A stretch of 64,000 nt of DNA from Auanema rhodensis (GCA_964057225.1 OZ059894.1:8380131-8444130), one strand, 5' to 3'. Shown: positions 41,248-54,875, numbered from the stretch's first letter. Made by a program: numbers and translations. The notes: generated by a model not told the origin, from the letters alone.

Positions 41248-42841
41248 TTAACTTTTAGCAGGTCCTGGATAATATGGAGGTGGTTCAAATGGTGAGAATA
41301 TTGCTGGTCCAGAAGGATGACACATTTCATTATAAATATGGTATGGTATACTATTTGAAGGATTACCTAAAAATAATTGAATTATGCTTATATAACTATA
41401 AATAACTGAAAAAATAGGCTATAGCATCTGTCACTTCATCTGTGTTCTAGAATTAGTTTCCAAGAAAAAGGAACAAAAAATCAGGTGTCGCATTAAAAAG
41501 TTATCAAAAAGAAACATGGAAAACAATAATCGAAAGTGGCTGTCAACATTTTGGAGTAATATTTTAACTTCTCATTCGAAAATTGATTTGGAAATGAGGC
41601 AACTATTTTTTTATGATTTATATCATATGTTTAACTTTGAATATCTTAATAAAACAGATGAAAATGAAGCAAACTAAACTGTAATTGTAGATGATGCTAC
41701 AAATATTGTGAGAGAAATAAAAACTAAAAGGAACAAGAGACATAAGAATCTCATGTCTTATATGAAATTTTAAGACAAATAACATGAAATACAAAATCTA
41801 TATTATAAGTATGTATGGGTACGAAAAATAAAGTATAGTTGAATATAATTCCAACAAAAAATAAGATTAAACAACGAAAAGTAATTGTTGGATTAAAGAA
41901 GGAAAGACAAAGTAATTATACGACAAGATTTTTGTTCTTTTCTGATCAAATGAATCAACGTCTATCTAGAATACTATATTTTAAGAACCAGATGCTAATT
42001 GTGATATTGAGATTATAGACATCATAATGAGAAAAGCCACAACTGATTGTTCATTATTTGTGAATACGCTACAGATATGCTTTTGCAATATAATGTTTTA
42101 ACAAAAAAGCAAATCATGTAAAAGAGAATAATTGACCAACCTTCCAAAGATATTCTAGTTTCTCGTCTCATTTGTAAAGCTAAATAGTAATCTGGTGCAA
42201 CTGTAACTGGTGACGGATGAATTGGTAACGGACCTGAAAATCAAATAATTAAACCACAAAAATTCTTTTTGAAAATCGTTCAGTTCACCCATATGGTCTA
42301 AGAAAGTACAGGAAAATACGCACTACATTTGCAATTTTAGAAAAGGGCAACATGAGAGAGAAAAAGAGGAAAAGAGGGGGAAATTATATTTTTTAAAGAT
42401 TCGTCCTCTTCAATTTATTACTTTTTTTGTTAAATTAAATTTATACTCACTTTCAAATGCAGGTGGATTTGGATAGCCTGAATTACGTAATCTCTCTTCG
42501 AGCTCTGTGGATTCTTTCCTGAAATTCAAAAAAGTACATTATAAGTTCTCCAATATGAACTCATCAAGCAGTTAGCTTAGAGCTGAGTTTGATCAGTGGT
42601 GAAAAGATTAATTTATGAGAGAATAGAATGAAACTCAAAGGTTGAAAGCTTTTTCGTAAAATGAATATTTTGTTCAGGAATCAGAATATTTTATGAGTTT
42701 AAAATTTAAGGATTTACAGAGTTATAGAAGAAATAAATAGTTGTTCAGTGTTGTAACTTACATTTTTTTGTATAAACACACTGCTGTCATAAATATAAAT
42801 GCTGGCAATAATAGGAAGACTAAATAGGAAGTAACGTCCAT
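41248..42841 (-). CDS. Small single-pass membrane protein with PPxY motif, 119 aa
   Basis: Four exons, 42762-42841, 42451-42518, 42141-42233 and 41248-41366, join in frame. The N terminus (about residues 4-24) is one strong hydrophobic helix followed by LYKKM, so the N terminus is probably outside or luminal and the rest cytosolic. The cytosolic part is Pro-rich (SGYPNPPAF, IHPSPVTVAP) and ends with FEPPPYYPGP, a PPxY motif of the kind bound by WW domains of NEDD4-type ligases. This resembles small NEDD4-adaptor or VOPP1/WBP1-like membrane proteins in layout, though no specific family is assigned. Introns are up to about 770 bp. The start follows a TTTTTTCTAG acceptor directly, which fits trans-splicing or an upstream noncoding exon. 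Confidence 0.72.
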
Positions 42842-43069
42842 CTAGAAAAAAAAATAATAATATTGAAATATTAGAAAAAATATAAAATTATAAAAGTAAT
42901 TAAAGCAATTTCAACGACAATCATAATGTATAAGTAAGCTGAACTTGAAAGAATAATAGAACAAGTGAATAGAATAGTAGAATTATTGGTAGTAGAGCTA
43001 TATCAGCATTTATGATATATGATTTTTGTATATAAATGAAAAAAAAATTAGATAAATATACATATACAT

Positions 43070-43111
<42 letters not shown>

Positions 43112-46100
43112 ATATAATGTAGGTGTGGTGATATGAATAGAAATGGGTGGAGAAAACTGATTGTTTTTTCATTTTCGATGGTAAGACAAAAGGAAAAATA
43201 TAACTGAATATCAGTATGAGTGACTTTGCACGAGAAAGGACAAGATTGTTTTTTACTTTGATCGAGAACAGGGAAATGTTGTCTGAAAAGAACACTTAAT
43301 ATGTAAAGAATTAGTGAAACAATAAAAAATATTGAGCACAACGGTATTTGATTCAATATTTTGAATTCTCAATAAACAGTATGAATGAAAATGTTTTGTA
43401 TTGAGCAGGTGGAAAGAATATCAAAAACTAAAAAGAAACAAGAGTGATGAAGAATGAAGAGATGATAGATGAAGCTCTGAGAGCTCCTCCCTCTCTCGTT
43501 CTGTTCTTCTTCCCGTCTCTGCCCTTCTTCAGGCTTGACAGCATTTCTGATTTCCATACAAAGCTCGACGCTAAAATGAATTACGAAGATGGAACACATA
43601 CACATACTTATTCACATACATACTCGTAGACACATATGTTCAAATGCTTAAATAAAAATAATTGAAGATAGTAACAGAGATCCTAGCCATATCGTAGCCA
43701 TTTTGTAGTAGATAACAGAGAAAAATCAAATACTGTGAAATGTTATATTTGAGAAACATATATATATAAGTATATTCACATATGTCTGATATACAAAATT
43801 GCCCGAATTGGTCGAATAACAATATGCATATGTATGTAGAGCGACCGGCAGAATAGAATCGTAAGACGAAACGGCAGTTCAAAGAAATCATTTATGAAAA
43901 TAAGATGAAGACGATCAACTGGAGTAGATTTTTCGAAAATTGAGAATGAATTATAGAATAAAACCAAAGTTGGTGTGTAGTCTTCTACATTATATATCAA
44001 AGAAACACAAAAATTATATAATGGAGAGAGCGAAAAACAGAAAATACCGAGATCAACGATGAAGTAGCGCCAGAGAATCAGAGGAAGAACAGCTATTATA
44101 GAACGAGTTGCAGAAAGAGAAACAGAAAGAATCATGAGTAGGCTTGATGAAGCTAAGCATGGAATAATAAAAAATGTTTCAACAGTTAAAACAAAAAGAA
44201 AAAGAAATTTGTTTGTTGTAAATCACCTGAATGAAATAAACGTTTTTTTGTGGATAAAATCATTTATATACCTACATATATGTATGCTTATTTCAAGAAC
44301 ATTTTAATCAACATTGCACTTGAGTTTTTAGTTCCCTTGATACTCAACAGTGAAGTGATTTACGTGCTCTAATAATCTGAATACGCTTGTTTCTGCCTAA
44401 AATGTTGTTCTTCTTATCAGCTAGAAGGAACTGCTTATTTGTGAAGAGCAAATATTATAATATATATTTGAAAAATAGTGCAAAGTTGAATTCAAATAAG
44501 GTGAAAATTTGCAAATGTAAGAATGCGAAGTTTTAAAAAAAACCTTAAATATTTGGTTTATATAGCCAGTAATAGAAATAAATTATAATAATTGGGGGTC
44601 CATTGCACAAACATAACAACAAAAAAACTGTCTGATCATGAGTTAGTGATGACAATACAAGGGTAATAGGATTTATAAGTGTTATTTATTTGGACAACGA
44701 ATTGAATAACATGACCTTGTTTCATATAAAACTAAGAAAGATTAAAAGTATAATAAAAATTAAAGGATATTCAAAAAACTGTACTTATTCGTTGTTTTAT
44801 TCGGCTTTGTTCCATTTAATTAGACTAGAGCTGATATGAGTTGAAACACAGCAGCTCCAGAGAATAACATGTAAGCTATAAAGTGAGCACATATTGTAAA
44901 ATTGTGGTCGAAACCGATCAAACCGGACAACAAACAGCATATATTTTGAAAATCAAATGATGAAGGTTTAGTTGGATTTAATTGAAGTCCGCTAATCATG
45001 CATGTAGACATACGTGGGCTAACACATTGAGCAAGTTATAATCGTTTTAAATGAAACTGGGTAGAAGAACAATTGAGGAAAAACATTGCATTCAAAGTCC
45101 AGCCGTAAAAGCTTGTGAACTTTATTACAACTTATGTTTAAAAGACATCAGATTTAAAAAAAAAACAATGATAAAAACATCTTCTGTGATTATGAGATGG
45201 GAAAATATCCAGAACTGAATTAAAGTTTTCACGCTCTGGAATGAGAATGAATGAATTCTATCTTTGATTCGCAGATCAAACCTATATATAAATTGGAATT
45301 CTTAAGAATGATGAGAAAACTAGCAAAAAAAGAAATGAGAGTTCGAAGTATTTTGGGATAATAATGACATAGTGTGAAACTGATTGCTACTATGGAAAAT
45401 GAGGAAATTAACACAGCAAGCTCTCCAGAGCGACCATACATGCCGAGCTTGCGAGCCTACTGGCTTCCTTGTTAATCCAACAAGGACCATAAATAGTCGT
45501 CCAAAGGACAGGCAAAGTCTAAAAATGGGAAAATTTCCAGTGACTTGTCGCATTTCCCAAAACAATTGAAAATGCATCCTTTTACATGGACGTATTTTCT
45601 CAAGTTTTAGCAGATGCAACAACAGATTGAGCAGAGATAAAAACAAAGTGTATGGAAAATAATGAGTGAAAAGAAAAGCCAAACATTGTCCTTGTTTTTT
45701 GATTTCATATCAATCCTTTGCTACTTAGGAGTACAAAACTCTGAGAACAGCGGACATCTGCAACCTTTTTTTGATGCCGTACAACATGATGTTGATTGTT
45801 GACAGATAGAAACTTCATCAAATTTAGCTAAATTAGATAGCTGTATATCTATATGAATGTCTAAGTATGAATTCAAATATATAATATATATATTTATACA
45901 TTTATATATCCATTTATGTGTATATATACATGTATATGGTGGAAGTAATGAGACAAATCTGTTTAGATATCAACGATGTTTCAGACAATGATCTCTGCAC
46001 ATAGACAGAGATCAATGTGACTAGTAAACAAAAAAAAAAGAAACACTGTGTTTCTTGATTTTACAAGCATTTTCTTTGATCAACTCTCGTTCATAATTCA

Positions 46101-49100
46101 GTTTCATTGACTGTTGCTTATTACCATCTTTGATTGTTGATATGTTTATGTGCATAATGAATGAAATAACATACAAAAATGAGTACAAGAAACAGAATGA
46201 GCATGTGTTTTTTGAATTTTCAGTTACTATTTATGAATAGTAAAAATAACTATTATTATTTCATGTTACTTTCTAATAATAGATCAAAATGAACTGAAAA
46301 GTTATAATTTTCTGTTTGTATTATTTACTGCGTTTTGAAACAAAAAGCGGATGAAACTTCAAAAGCAAAATACATGTATATGCACACATGTGTGTGTTAA
46401 GTATGCATACATATGCATGTACGTATAAGTACAAGGATGAAGTTCTGAAGAACAACAGAGTAATTTATTGCTTTTTTTCTCTTTTTTTTGTGCTCTTTTG
46501 CTCTTTTTTTTTCTCAGAAAGATTACAGCTTCATTTGCTAAGAAAACATTACAAAGGTCTAAAAAACAAAGGAAAAGTATAATTTGTTATCTTTATAGTA
46601 CACATCTATGCATCTTTAGAAACATTGAAAGATTAATGTTGTAAAAGAAATATTTTCAACATTCGGAATCAACGAATTAAAACTTGAAATTTTCCAAAGC
46701 AGAACCCGTTGAAGAACTGTAATGAAGTTCATCTACATGCATATGTATTTAACAAAATAAAGTATAAAGATGTGAGTTGTGATGAGACTTCCGTTTACAT
46801 TGTCCGGTTAATAATATTGTGTATTAGCTTATTTTAATGCGGAAAATAGAAAGTACGGATTGTACTCGAAAAAATAGTTCATTCATTTTCGGAAATTACA
46901 AAAGAACTTTAATCATATGAATATTTTTTCTTTCCTTCTTCCATACGAAACAACAAAAATGTCTTTTTATGGAAAATTAATTAGAGTATACAAGAAGATT
47001 AAATATATTGTTAAGAATATGAATAGAAAAATAAATGATTGGCAATTGATTTTGTTAATAAAACTAAGTCAATAGTATAATACAATAGAAAGCTTAATAA
47101 TAGAAACGATATTAATGTATTTCAATTCACATTAAGCATTTGATTGAAAACTTGAATTGAAATTTTATTTCGACTTCTCAGAAAAATGTGCCGTACAGGG
47201 AGAAAAATACTTTCAAATTACAATATTAATTAGAAAAATAACAAAGAATAACTATATGTATATAATTATATAAACTCTGCTGTTATGCACAAATATAATG
47301 GATAGACAATTTCAAATCTTGAACTGTGTTTCTGGCCGCTGAACTTTGTTTTTTTTTTATCTTGCAATATTTATACAGGTTATGGAACATCAATGCTATA
47401 TATTGAAAATGATTATTTTATATTTTTTTTTTCGTTTCACACTAATGAATAACAGATGAAAAGGACAATATTACACATGAGAATATTTATAATAAAGAAC
47501 AGAAGAACTTTGATATCCCTTAATTGGTAATACATACATACATATACATGTATGTATTATACATATGATCAGACTCTTTTGAATTAATCTAAAAGCAAAT
47601 TAAAATCAGATTTTGTGTTTAAAAAAATTACAAAAAACTTAAACTAAACTAGGTTTGTAATAAGATTTGATGAACATACATATACATGTGTATGCTTGAG
47701 TTCAATTACTGAATAAAATATATCTTAGAAAAGTTAAATATGCATATATTACCTTCTATATGTATAGTTTATTCACTAGTCAAACAAGAAAAAAAAGTAA
47801 TAATTGAAATTAAACGTATCCATGTATTATTTAAATATTTGATGTAATACTTTAAATATTTGAATATCATAAATTATGTTAGACATATGTATGTATATGT
47901 ATGTACTTCACACTATTTATGCTTTTAGGTTTGCCATATATGTATATTACAATTATTATAATAATCATGATTGAATCAGCAGACTCTTAAACGTGATCAA
48001 AGCAATATACAATAGAACTTTTGATTCTGTAATTTCCTTACTTCATTCAATAATAATATGAGAAAATGCGTCAGTCTCACAAAATTTGGAGACATTTTTG
48101 GTTTCTTCTACTTTGAATTAAATTAAAACACATGAATAACTATCAAAGTGAGTATTTAGAGTAAATCAAAACTCAGATCATTTACATATCAGTTGATGTT
48201 TTTATAAAAAGCAGCATATCAAAGAATAAATATATATATTTAAATTTATATGTTAAATTGAAAAAGGGAAACAAGTTCAGCTGGATAGCATGATTGTTCA
48301 AAGAAAAAATTAGAAGGTTCAGTATAAAAATAACTTTATTCTATATATTGCAGCGCTGAAATACTCACAATTTGTACAATTTTGACTATTTTTCACAAAA
48401 AAATATCTAAATTTATGCCAAATTGTAGGAATTCTAATCACTACTCATACGTGAAAGAAATGTAAAAAAAAATTTATTTATCAAAAAACAATAGTAAAGC
48501 TACATATTAATAAGAAGAAGAAATAAAATAAATTCACTTGTTTTTTTAAATTTTTTGATTTTTTTTGTTTCTTTTTTTTTGAAATTAAATTTTCAGTTTA
48601 GTAAAATAGTCGTCATACAATTTCATATTAATCAAACGTGAGGTAATAATTTAATGAGCTTTATATTTTATTCAGATTGATTTCCAGAGATTATAAGTTT
48701 GAAGTATGGTGCTCAGGTGGCGAATCATAAAATGAGCTTCCTCGAAATTCAATTCAAATAATAGATGAAGTCGCATAAACACTGAATTTTTGAGAGAGTA
48801 ATGATTATTGTGGATAGCTTAAGTAAACAGTTTAAAAACTTATTTCCACTTTTCTCCTATATAATGATAGATGCTCTTATTTAGAATGTTAGAAATCTAA
48901 TGTATTGGAAAGAGAAAATGTGAAATAGAATTGAAATTTGGTTTCAATTAATCTTATCTATTGTTCCTTTTGTTGATATGAAACTTGGTTTTGAATATAT
49001 ATATGGGGTTGTGATTAAATAACAATTACTAAATAGTTCAACAATGTTCAATACGTATAAACTGATGTTTGAATGACACAATTTCCTTTAAATATATGGT

Positions 49101-49339
49101 ATAATATATAATATTCTTTAAACATTCCACTAAAACAGATGATCACCTGATTAATATATAATAATTATCAAAAGTTATCAGTGAATTTTTATTTCCGTTT
49201 TATCTCCAATTTGGGGATACGTGTTCACGTCATTTTTCTTTTTTATTTATTTGTATATTTAGCACACTATAGATATTTGGGCGGACAAACATCAAATCAA
49301 TGAGTCATCGCTATTTCACATCGTTGTGCAATGTTCTGA
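42842..49339. other. Long AT-rich gene desert
   Basis: About 6.5 kb. It contains a (TA)n microsatellite at 43072-43107, a pyrimidine-rich patch near 43480-43580, a less AT-rich patch at 45400-45560, and many homopolymer runs. One 63-codon minus-strand frame (44820-45011) encodes two hydrophobic stretches with several Cys and could be a last exon, but no acceptor or partner exon convinces. From 46 to 49 kb I see nothing that looks coding. Confidence 0.5.
43072..43107. repeat. (TA)n microsatellite
   Basis: About 18 uninterrupted TA dinucleotides. Confidence 0.9.
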
Positions 49340-49453
49340 AAGCGAAAGAACACCCACAGCAACTATTTTTCGCTGTGTATCTCCTCCTTAATAAGCACCG
49401 AATTTCTGTCTTCGATTATTCATTCATTGGAATCACTGGTTGGATTCGTATTC

Positions 49454-51553
49454 ATGCACAATTATACATTTTGTCAAAGCTATTACACTCAGAGCGTACA
49501 AGAAGGAAGAGTATGTTATTTTTATTGTTTTCTGATGTTTATTTCATTGTTTTCTATTTCAGCATGTCTATTTATCCGCAGCTTGTCAATTCCCCTTTGT
49601 GGAATATGGGCTTGCAAGCAGTAACTCACAAAACTTCACGTTGAAGAGCTTAGATCGATGGAATCATTCAAAATATTCAAAAATCGTTCCTCATGTTTGG
49701 GGTACGTTTATCATATTATTCTTGAACCCTTATTAAATTAATTCTTTATTGATTTGGCAAGCCATATCTCTAAATACGCTGCAAAGTTTCAAAGCCTTAA
49801 TTGTCAAAATATTATTAAAAACGTCAGTTATGAGCATATACATACATACGTTCGAGTGCGTGGTTTATGTTATTCATTTTTTCCAAAGAAAATTACTTTA
49901 CATGACTATGTTTGTAACTATTTAATAATTACTTTATACTACGTATACGACATTAAAATTAATTATTATGCATTTTGTTTTAGAGACATGTGATATAGTA
50001 TTTAAATTAATGAATTACAGATCAGGGAAAACCATATGTTGGCAATTATAAAACAGATGTTTTTCATGGTAGAGGAAATAGAACATTCTTCTTTTCTACT
50101 TACAAACAATCTTATGTGTACAGTATTTACACGTAAATCTTTATTTTGCTTACTTCAAATAACTTTTAAGTTTCAGACCTGTTTATAAACATCTTGTTAA
50201 ATCCGAAAAGCCAGGAGAAACTAATTATATGGATTGTTTAATCATTCTTCTGAATAATCATAGTTTTGCTATTGGACAAATGCTTAAGTATTTAATTATA
50301 AAATATATTAAAAATAATAATTTTTCATTTCAGAGGCAAAATGGTATATCACCATGTAATTGATCGCGCAGATACCCCTGGGACAAGGCGGTAAGACATC
50401 CTCCTCGCTATTGCTGAATTAGTGAATTTGTTTTTTTCAGCATAACGATGCCAGAATTTTGGGCCAGAATTCATGAAGTTTTACAAGTTGTCAAGCAACA
50501 TATTTTATATGAAGTGCCAGTTATATTTGCTTCATGCAGTATGACTGACTATATTAATATAATTCAAAAAGGATTATCAACAAAAAAAGTTGAAATCACA
50601 TGCTGCGAAGTTGAGTACGTGTACAACTCAGATAGCGAATAGATAAATGATTTTTTCTTTTCAGACATATTCCTTTTCGAATTATTGGTGGAAATCCTTC
50701 TTACGACATGCTTGGAATGACATATTATAAGTTGCTATGCTGTGAATGTCATGGAACTAAAGAACAATTCCGTGAATCTGTTGTTGGCAAAAATAAGTTG
50801 CATAATTCCGAATTCGAATGGATGGAAAAAAAAGAAGAAGCGGAAACAAGAGTTGAAGAATTTCATGAAAATAAACAGGTACTCTTTCTTCACTAAGAGA
50901 TAGAATATACGTTAATTTTTGTGTTTTAGAAGGATTACTCTTTCGTTTCAAACAACAGAAAAGACAGGAAGATTGAAAAATCTCTTCATCCTGGTTTATC
51001 GAAGGACTTGAAAAACAAAATTCATGATGCTATCAAAAACAACAACTATGAGCATATTATTAAAATTTACGAAAGAAATGATCTTGATTCTGAAGTAAGC
51101 TTTATAAATCTTAAATTCATATTATTCACATATTTTTTTCAGATTTTCGACTATTTATCAAAAAAACATGACAAATTAAACGGGCTCACATTTATGCATT
51201 ATACTGTAATTGAGAACTTAGATGATTCTCTAGTTGCTTTATTAGAAATTGGCTGTGATCCAACAGTTAAAGATTCAGAGGGAAAAGTCCCATTTGAATA
51301 TTGTACAGAAGAATTCATGAAAGAAATTTTCTATGAAAGCCGTAATGAAAACCCAGATGAGTTCGACTGGGAAAGGTAAACTACTCTACATATTCAAAAA
51401 CTTTCCAATCTTCCAATTTTCAGCTTTATGAAAGTTCCTAGAAAAATCACTTGGCAAAAGAGAAGAAAGTCTTACGCAGATTATGGGTATCAAAGAAAAC
51501 GTCTAAGATCTAAGAGACTTCAACAACGAAAAGTTTTTGTTGAAGACGTTTAG
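49454..51553 (+). CDS. Vms1/ANKZF1-like protein (VLRF1 domain plus ankyrin), degenerate
   Basis: Ten in-frame exons (49454-49510, 49563-49701, 50021-50132, 50177-50287, 50334-50390, 50441-50614, 50665-50878, 50930-51094, 51143-51375, 51424-51553), 463 residues. Vms1/ANKZF1 releases stalled nascent chains from 60S ribosomes and binds p97. Matching segments are TFFFSTYKQSYVYSIY and CLIILLNNHSFAIGQM of the VLRF1 core, an IPFRIIGGNPS strand, and from about residue 344 an ankyrin-like region with ALLEIGCDPTVKDSEGKVPF. A Lys/Arg-rich C terminus recalls the p97-binding tail. Unlike the family, no N-terminal C2H2 finger is visible, and the loop expected to carry the catalytic Gln is nearly absent (HHVIDRADTPGTRR runs straight into the next helix). 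The 5' end is uncertain: the frame stays open back to 49340. Confidence 0.68.
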
Positions 51554-51655
51554 ATTTAGTGTTATGTACTATACATGTAAATAAAATAAATTTTTATTCG
51601 GACTTATTATTGTTTACGTTATTATTAGCGAATAATGCGATAAGATATTGCTGAA

Positions 51656-52416
51656 TTAGCAGAATCCACAACTTTTAGGACATTGATCTTTCATGAGGCT
51701 CAGATAATTACTTTGATTACATAAATATGTTCTGGATGGACAGTCAGATGTACCAGTGTTTGGGTTAATTTTGTCTACGCAGGAAACAGATGGGGGGTCT
51801 GAAAGTTTGACGGTTATGAATAGATTCTTTTTATAATTTGCGTCACATACTTACTGGTCCATTTGCGTTTCCTTGACATCTATTGCAAGTTTTGGGGCAT
51901 TGCTTTAAACATATAACTTCTTTTAGTATAAGAAAAAAAATTACCTGAGTCATTAAATCAAAGTACAAAGGGTTTTGGCACAGATAAGTTCTGTTTGGGC
52001 AATCTGAACGTCCAGTGGAAGGATTCAATAAATCAACACAGTTCGCTGGAGTTTTTCCACCGTTGTTGTTGTTGTTATTATTGTTATTGTTATTGTTGTT
52101 GTTGTTGTTGTTGTTGTTCTTGCAATCTAAATTTTTTCATCTATTGATATTATGGTGACGTTTCCTCTAACCATCATCAACTAATTGATCTTGTGAACAG
52201 CAAATTCCATCAGGACTTCCGTCCTGTAAACAGAAACCTTCCTGACATACATGAATATTATTGGTTTTGTCGAAGCCACAAGCTGAAACATATTTTATCA
52301 AGTGTAAGATTGAGTTACTTTGACTTACGGAGTGGAGTAGGATTCGAGCATGACAGCTTAAGAGCTGAAACAGACGCACAGAGAAGAGCTGCAGATAAGA
52401 CAGTTTGGAAGAGCAT
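51656..52416 (-). CDS. Secreted protein with two ShKT domains and a poly-Asn linker, 191 aa
   Basis: Five exons, 52329-52416, 52172-52282, 51945-52126, 51851-51902 and 51656-51798, join in frame. Residues 1-18 form a signal peptide. An N-terminal Cys-containing segment (exons 1-2) leads to a poly-Asn run coded by a (AAC/AAT) microsatellite, then two six-Cys ShKT modules with the CPNRTYLC / CPSRTYLC and CPKTCNRC / CPKSCGFC patterns. ShKT domains are common in nematode secreted enzymes and surface proteins, so this need not be a toxin; no enzymatic domain is attached. The last Cys is the final residue, typical of a C-terminal ShKT. Tail-to-tail with the Vms1-like gene, about 100 bp apart. Confidence 0.85.
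52060..52117. repeat. GTT/ATT trinucleotide microsatellite inside the ShKT gene
   Basis: A tract of GTT and ATT triplets on the plus strand encodes the poly-Asn linker on the minus strand. Length is likely to vary between individuals. Confidence 0.85.
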
Positions 52417-52916
52417 GATGTAAAACTTGCCAAAAAAGGTTTTGATTACCCTTTATATACATGAATGTATTGGCATTTATCTACTTAACATACGTTATCC
52501 AGCAACTGTTCAAACATTTTAACCGAGAGAAATGGTTCAAACTTGAAAGGATTTTAAATATCTGCTGAATCTGTTCTAAAATATGCAAGTTCAAACACAA
52601 TGCACCTCTCGTACGGAAGGTTATGGAAATATATATTCATGTTTAAACATATTATTATAAATTCAAGAGATGATTTTTGATTTTTTGATTAGTCTATCGG
52701 TAAATTCAACAGCTTTTCACACATCAATTAATGGAACACGCAGAAAATTTGTCTAGAAGAAAGTTTTTTATAGAATATCATACGTAAGCAGGTAATCATT
52801 CTCAACTCTCTGCTTAAAGGGTAGCAAGAAGAAACAAAAAAGAGACAGAACGACGAATCACAATTCGACACACAAAAACTCATTCAAGATATCTTCGACT
52901 AATATATATCTATCTA

Positions 52917-53481
52917 ATGCATTATATTAAAAGAATTCCTTCGATGACAACTAATCTTCGTTTATCCTTATTCTTTTTACTGTTACCCGTATTTATACAA
53001 GGCAAAGGTTAGTAGTATTTGAATAGTTTGTAAGCTATCTTTTACTATTTCTCTTTATTTTATAGTTATTTCTTCCGTTGACCATTTTGTGGGAAAAACG
53101 AGCGTAGTTGAACCCGAATGGAAAAAAGTGAAAGCGATAGATGGACGATTTCTAACCGCAAGATTCATTCATCAGAAGGATCAAGTCTTAGGTGATAGAG
53201 ACTTTCCGGAACTAATAATTATATCCAGAACGAGGTCTAATCTCAATAAAATCTTTGTTAAAGTACTCTGTTATATTTTCTCTCGTCATAGCAATATTTA
53301 ACTACAATTTCAGGCAAAGTCTTCCAAACATATTCTACAACGAAAAGAGCGTGACTCAAAGAATTTGAAATCGGAGTCAGTTTTCAAGGAGATCTTACCT
53401 GGACATAGTAACAGTGGTTCCTTTTTGCGAACACGAGTCCTGCAGCACTGTCTTCCTAATAACTGTATTAAACAAATTTGA
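52917..53481 (+). CDS. Secreted protein of unknown function, 151 aa
   Basis: Three exons, 52917-53007, 53066-53262 and 53314-53481, join in frame. A hydrophobic stretch ending VFIQG at about residues 15-30 looks like a signal peptide; the second ATG in the first exon (residue 10) would give a more typical one. The mature part is basic and Lys/Arg/Ser-rich with only two Cys, close to the end (QHCLPNNC). No domain is recognised. A secreted or vesicular role is inferred from the leader only. Confidence 0.6.
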
Positions 53482-54053
53482 ATTCAATTCAATCCCCTTT
53501 AATTTAGTAAGACACTCTGTTGATGCAAGCCATTTACCTGATGCACTGCTGTTGTACCCCACACGGAAATACTCACAACGATCTAAAATAGGTGAAACTT
53601 GAATCTGAGCGTAGACATACAAAAAACAATTTCACTTTTCCTGTGAATGCGACCGGTCAGCATGTCAATTGAATCAGAAATAAAATACTAACGTTCTAGT
53701 TCACGTAGTAATGCGTCACCGTATTGGCATGATCAAAGCAACAAAACAATATAGAATTTTCCAAGATAATACTGTTTTTAAATTTATTTTGTTTTCAGCC
53801 TTTGATCCTGTCTTGCCGATTCTTCGAAGCTCAAGATCTTCTGTGTTACCGTTTGGGACAAGCAAAACTGATAATAATGTTTGATGCAATAAATATATTT
53901 TTTTAAAATAAATAAGCACTGAATAATAATCGTGATATTTTGGGAAAATCTAAAATCTCTAGGTGATAAATGATTAATTGCTTGCTTTCTCGAATTAAAT
54001 TCCCATAAAACCCGTTGTACCATCACTTAGTTTGAGAATCTTGACTTTTGACT

Positions 54054-54510
54054 ATGAATTTCCTAACCATATTTATCACTATAATACTTTTTACTACGGT
54101 TTACGCACGTTTTCTGGGATGCCTACCTGAGAGAAGAAATTATAAACTGTATTACCCTTGCCAAGAAGGGTACTCAGGTTTTTTTTTCAAATTCATAGAA
54201 CTTAGCAATGTGTTTGAACATAGAAGAAGAAGATCGAACAGAATCTCTACTCAGAGGTGAGCCTACAAGATTTGCTAGAACAGGTTTCTATGACCGTTTA
54301 TTCAGGTAATATTGAAAAGTTATACCTTATTAACGGTTTAATATAATATTTTTCTTTGTAACATATATTTTCGATATATTTTACAGAAACGCTAACACAA
54401 TACAATGGATGGGACAATACGCGTATTATCCAACTTATGGCTTTAATGCAAATCTACCAGAAGGTGTATACAGATATAGTAACTTCTTTACAAAACCTGT
54501 AGAAACATAA
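54054..54510 (+). CDS. Secreted protein of unknown function, 115 aa
   Basis: Three exons, 54054-54177, 54206-54305 and 54387-54510, join in frame. Residues 1-19 form a clear signal peptide ending VYA. The first part has three Cys (LGCLPER, YYPCQEG, AMCLNIE); the rest is rich in Tyr, Phe, Arg and Asn (FARTGFYDRLF, QYAYYPTYGF). The first intron is only 28 bp, which is very short and is the weakest point of the model. The stop is followed by an AT-rich 3' region with AATAAA. No family recognised. Confidence 0.55.
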
Positions 54511-54861
54511 TGTCATTTTAAATGTTTTGTTTTATTTTATTATTTTGTTAAATATTAATTATTGTACAATTTTCTTTATCACGAAAAATAAAAAGAAAAA
54601 AGCAGATTTCCACTTGCACTGTTTTTAACACACATTGCGTACGCAATACATATTTCAATGTTGTTATTCGGTTTCTATCATATTTTTTAGAAGTTGTCTT
54701 GTTTTTTCGGTTTATTTGTATATATTAAACTTATTATTAATTTATTTTTGCAAAAATAATTGTAAATTAAAACACTATACTGCATAAATTAATAAATATC
54801 CTCATAAGTTAAATTTTAAAAGCTTGAAAGATATTTTGTGTGTTGATCAAGTTATGATGTT

Positions 54862-54875
54862 CCTTTTTTTTGCAG
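54862..54875 (+). promoter_or_regulatory. Probable trans-splice acceptor of the eRF3 gene
   Basis: CCTTTTTTTTGCAG lies 19 bp upstream of the start codon with no convincing partner donor nearby. This is the usual look of a spliced-leader addition site in nematodes. Confidence 0.55.

Noticed and set aside
43048..43356. Hydrophobic minus-strand frames around the TA microsatellite
   Set aside because: Tyr/Ile runs come from (TA)n translated; no supporting splice sites.
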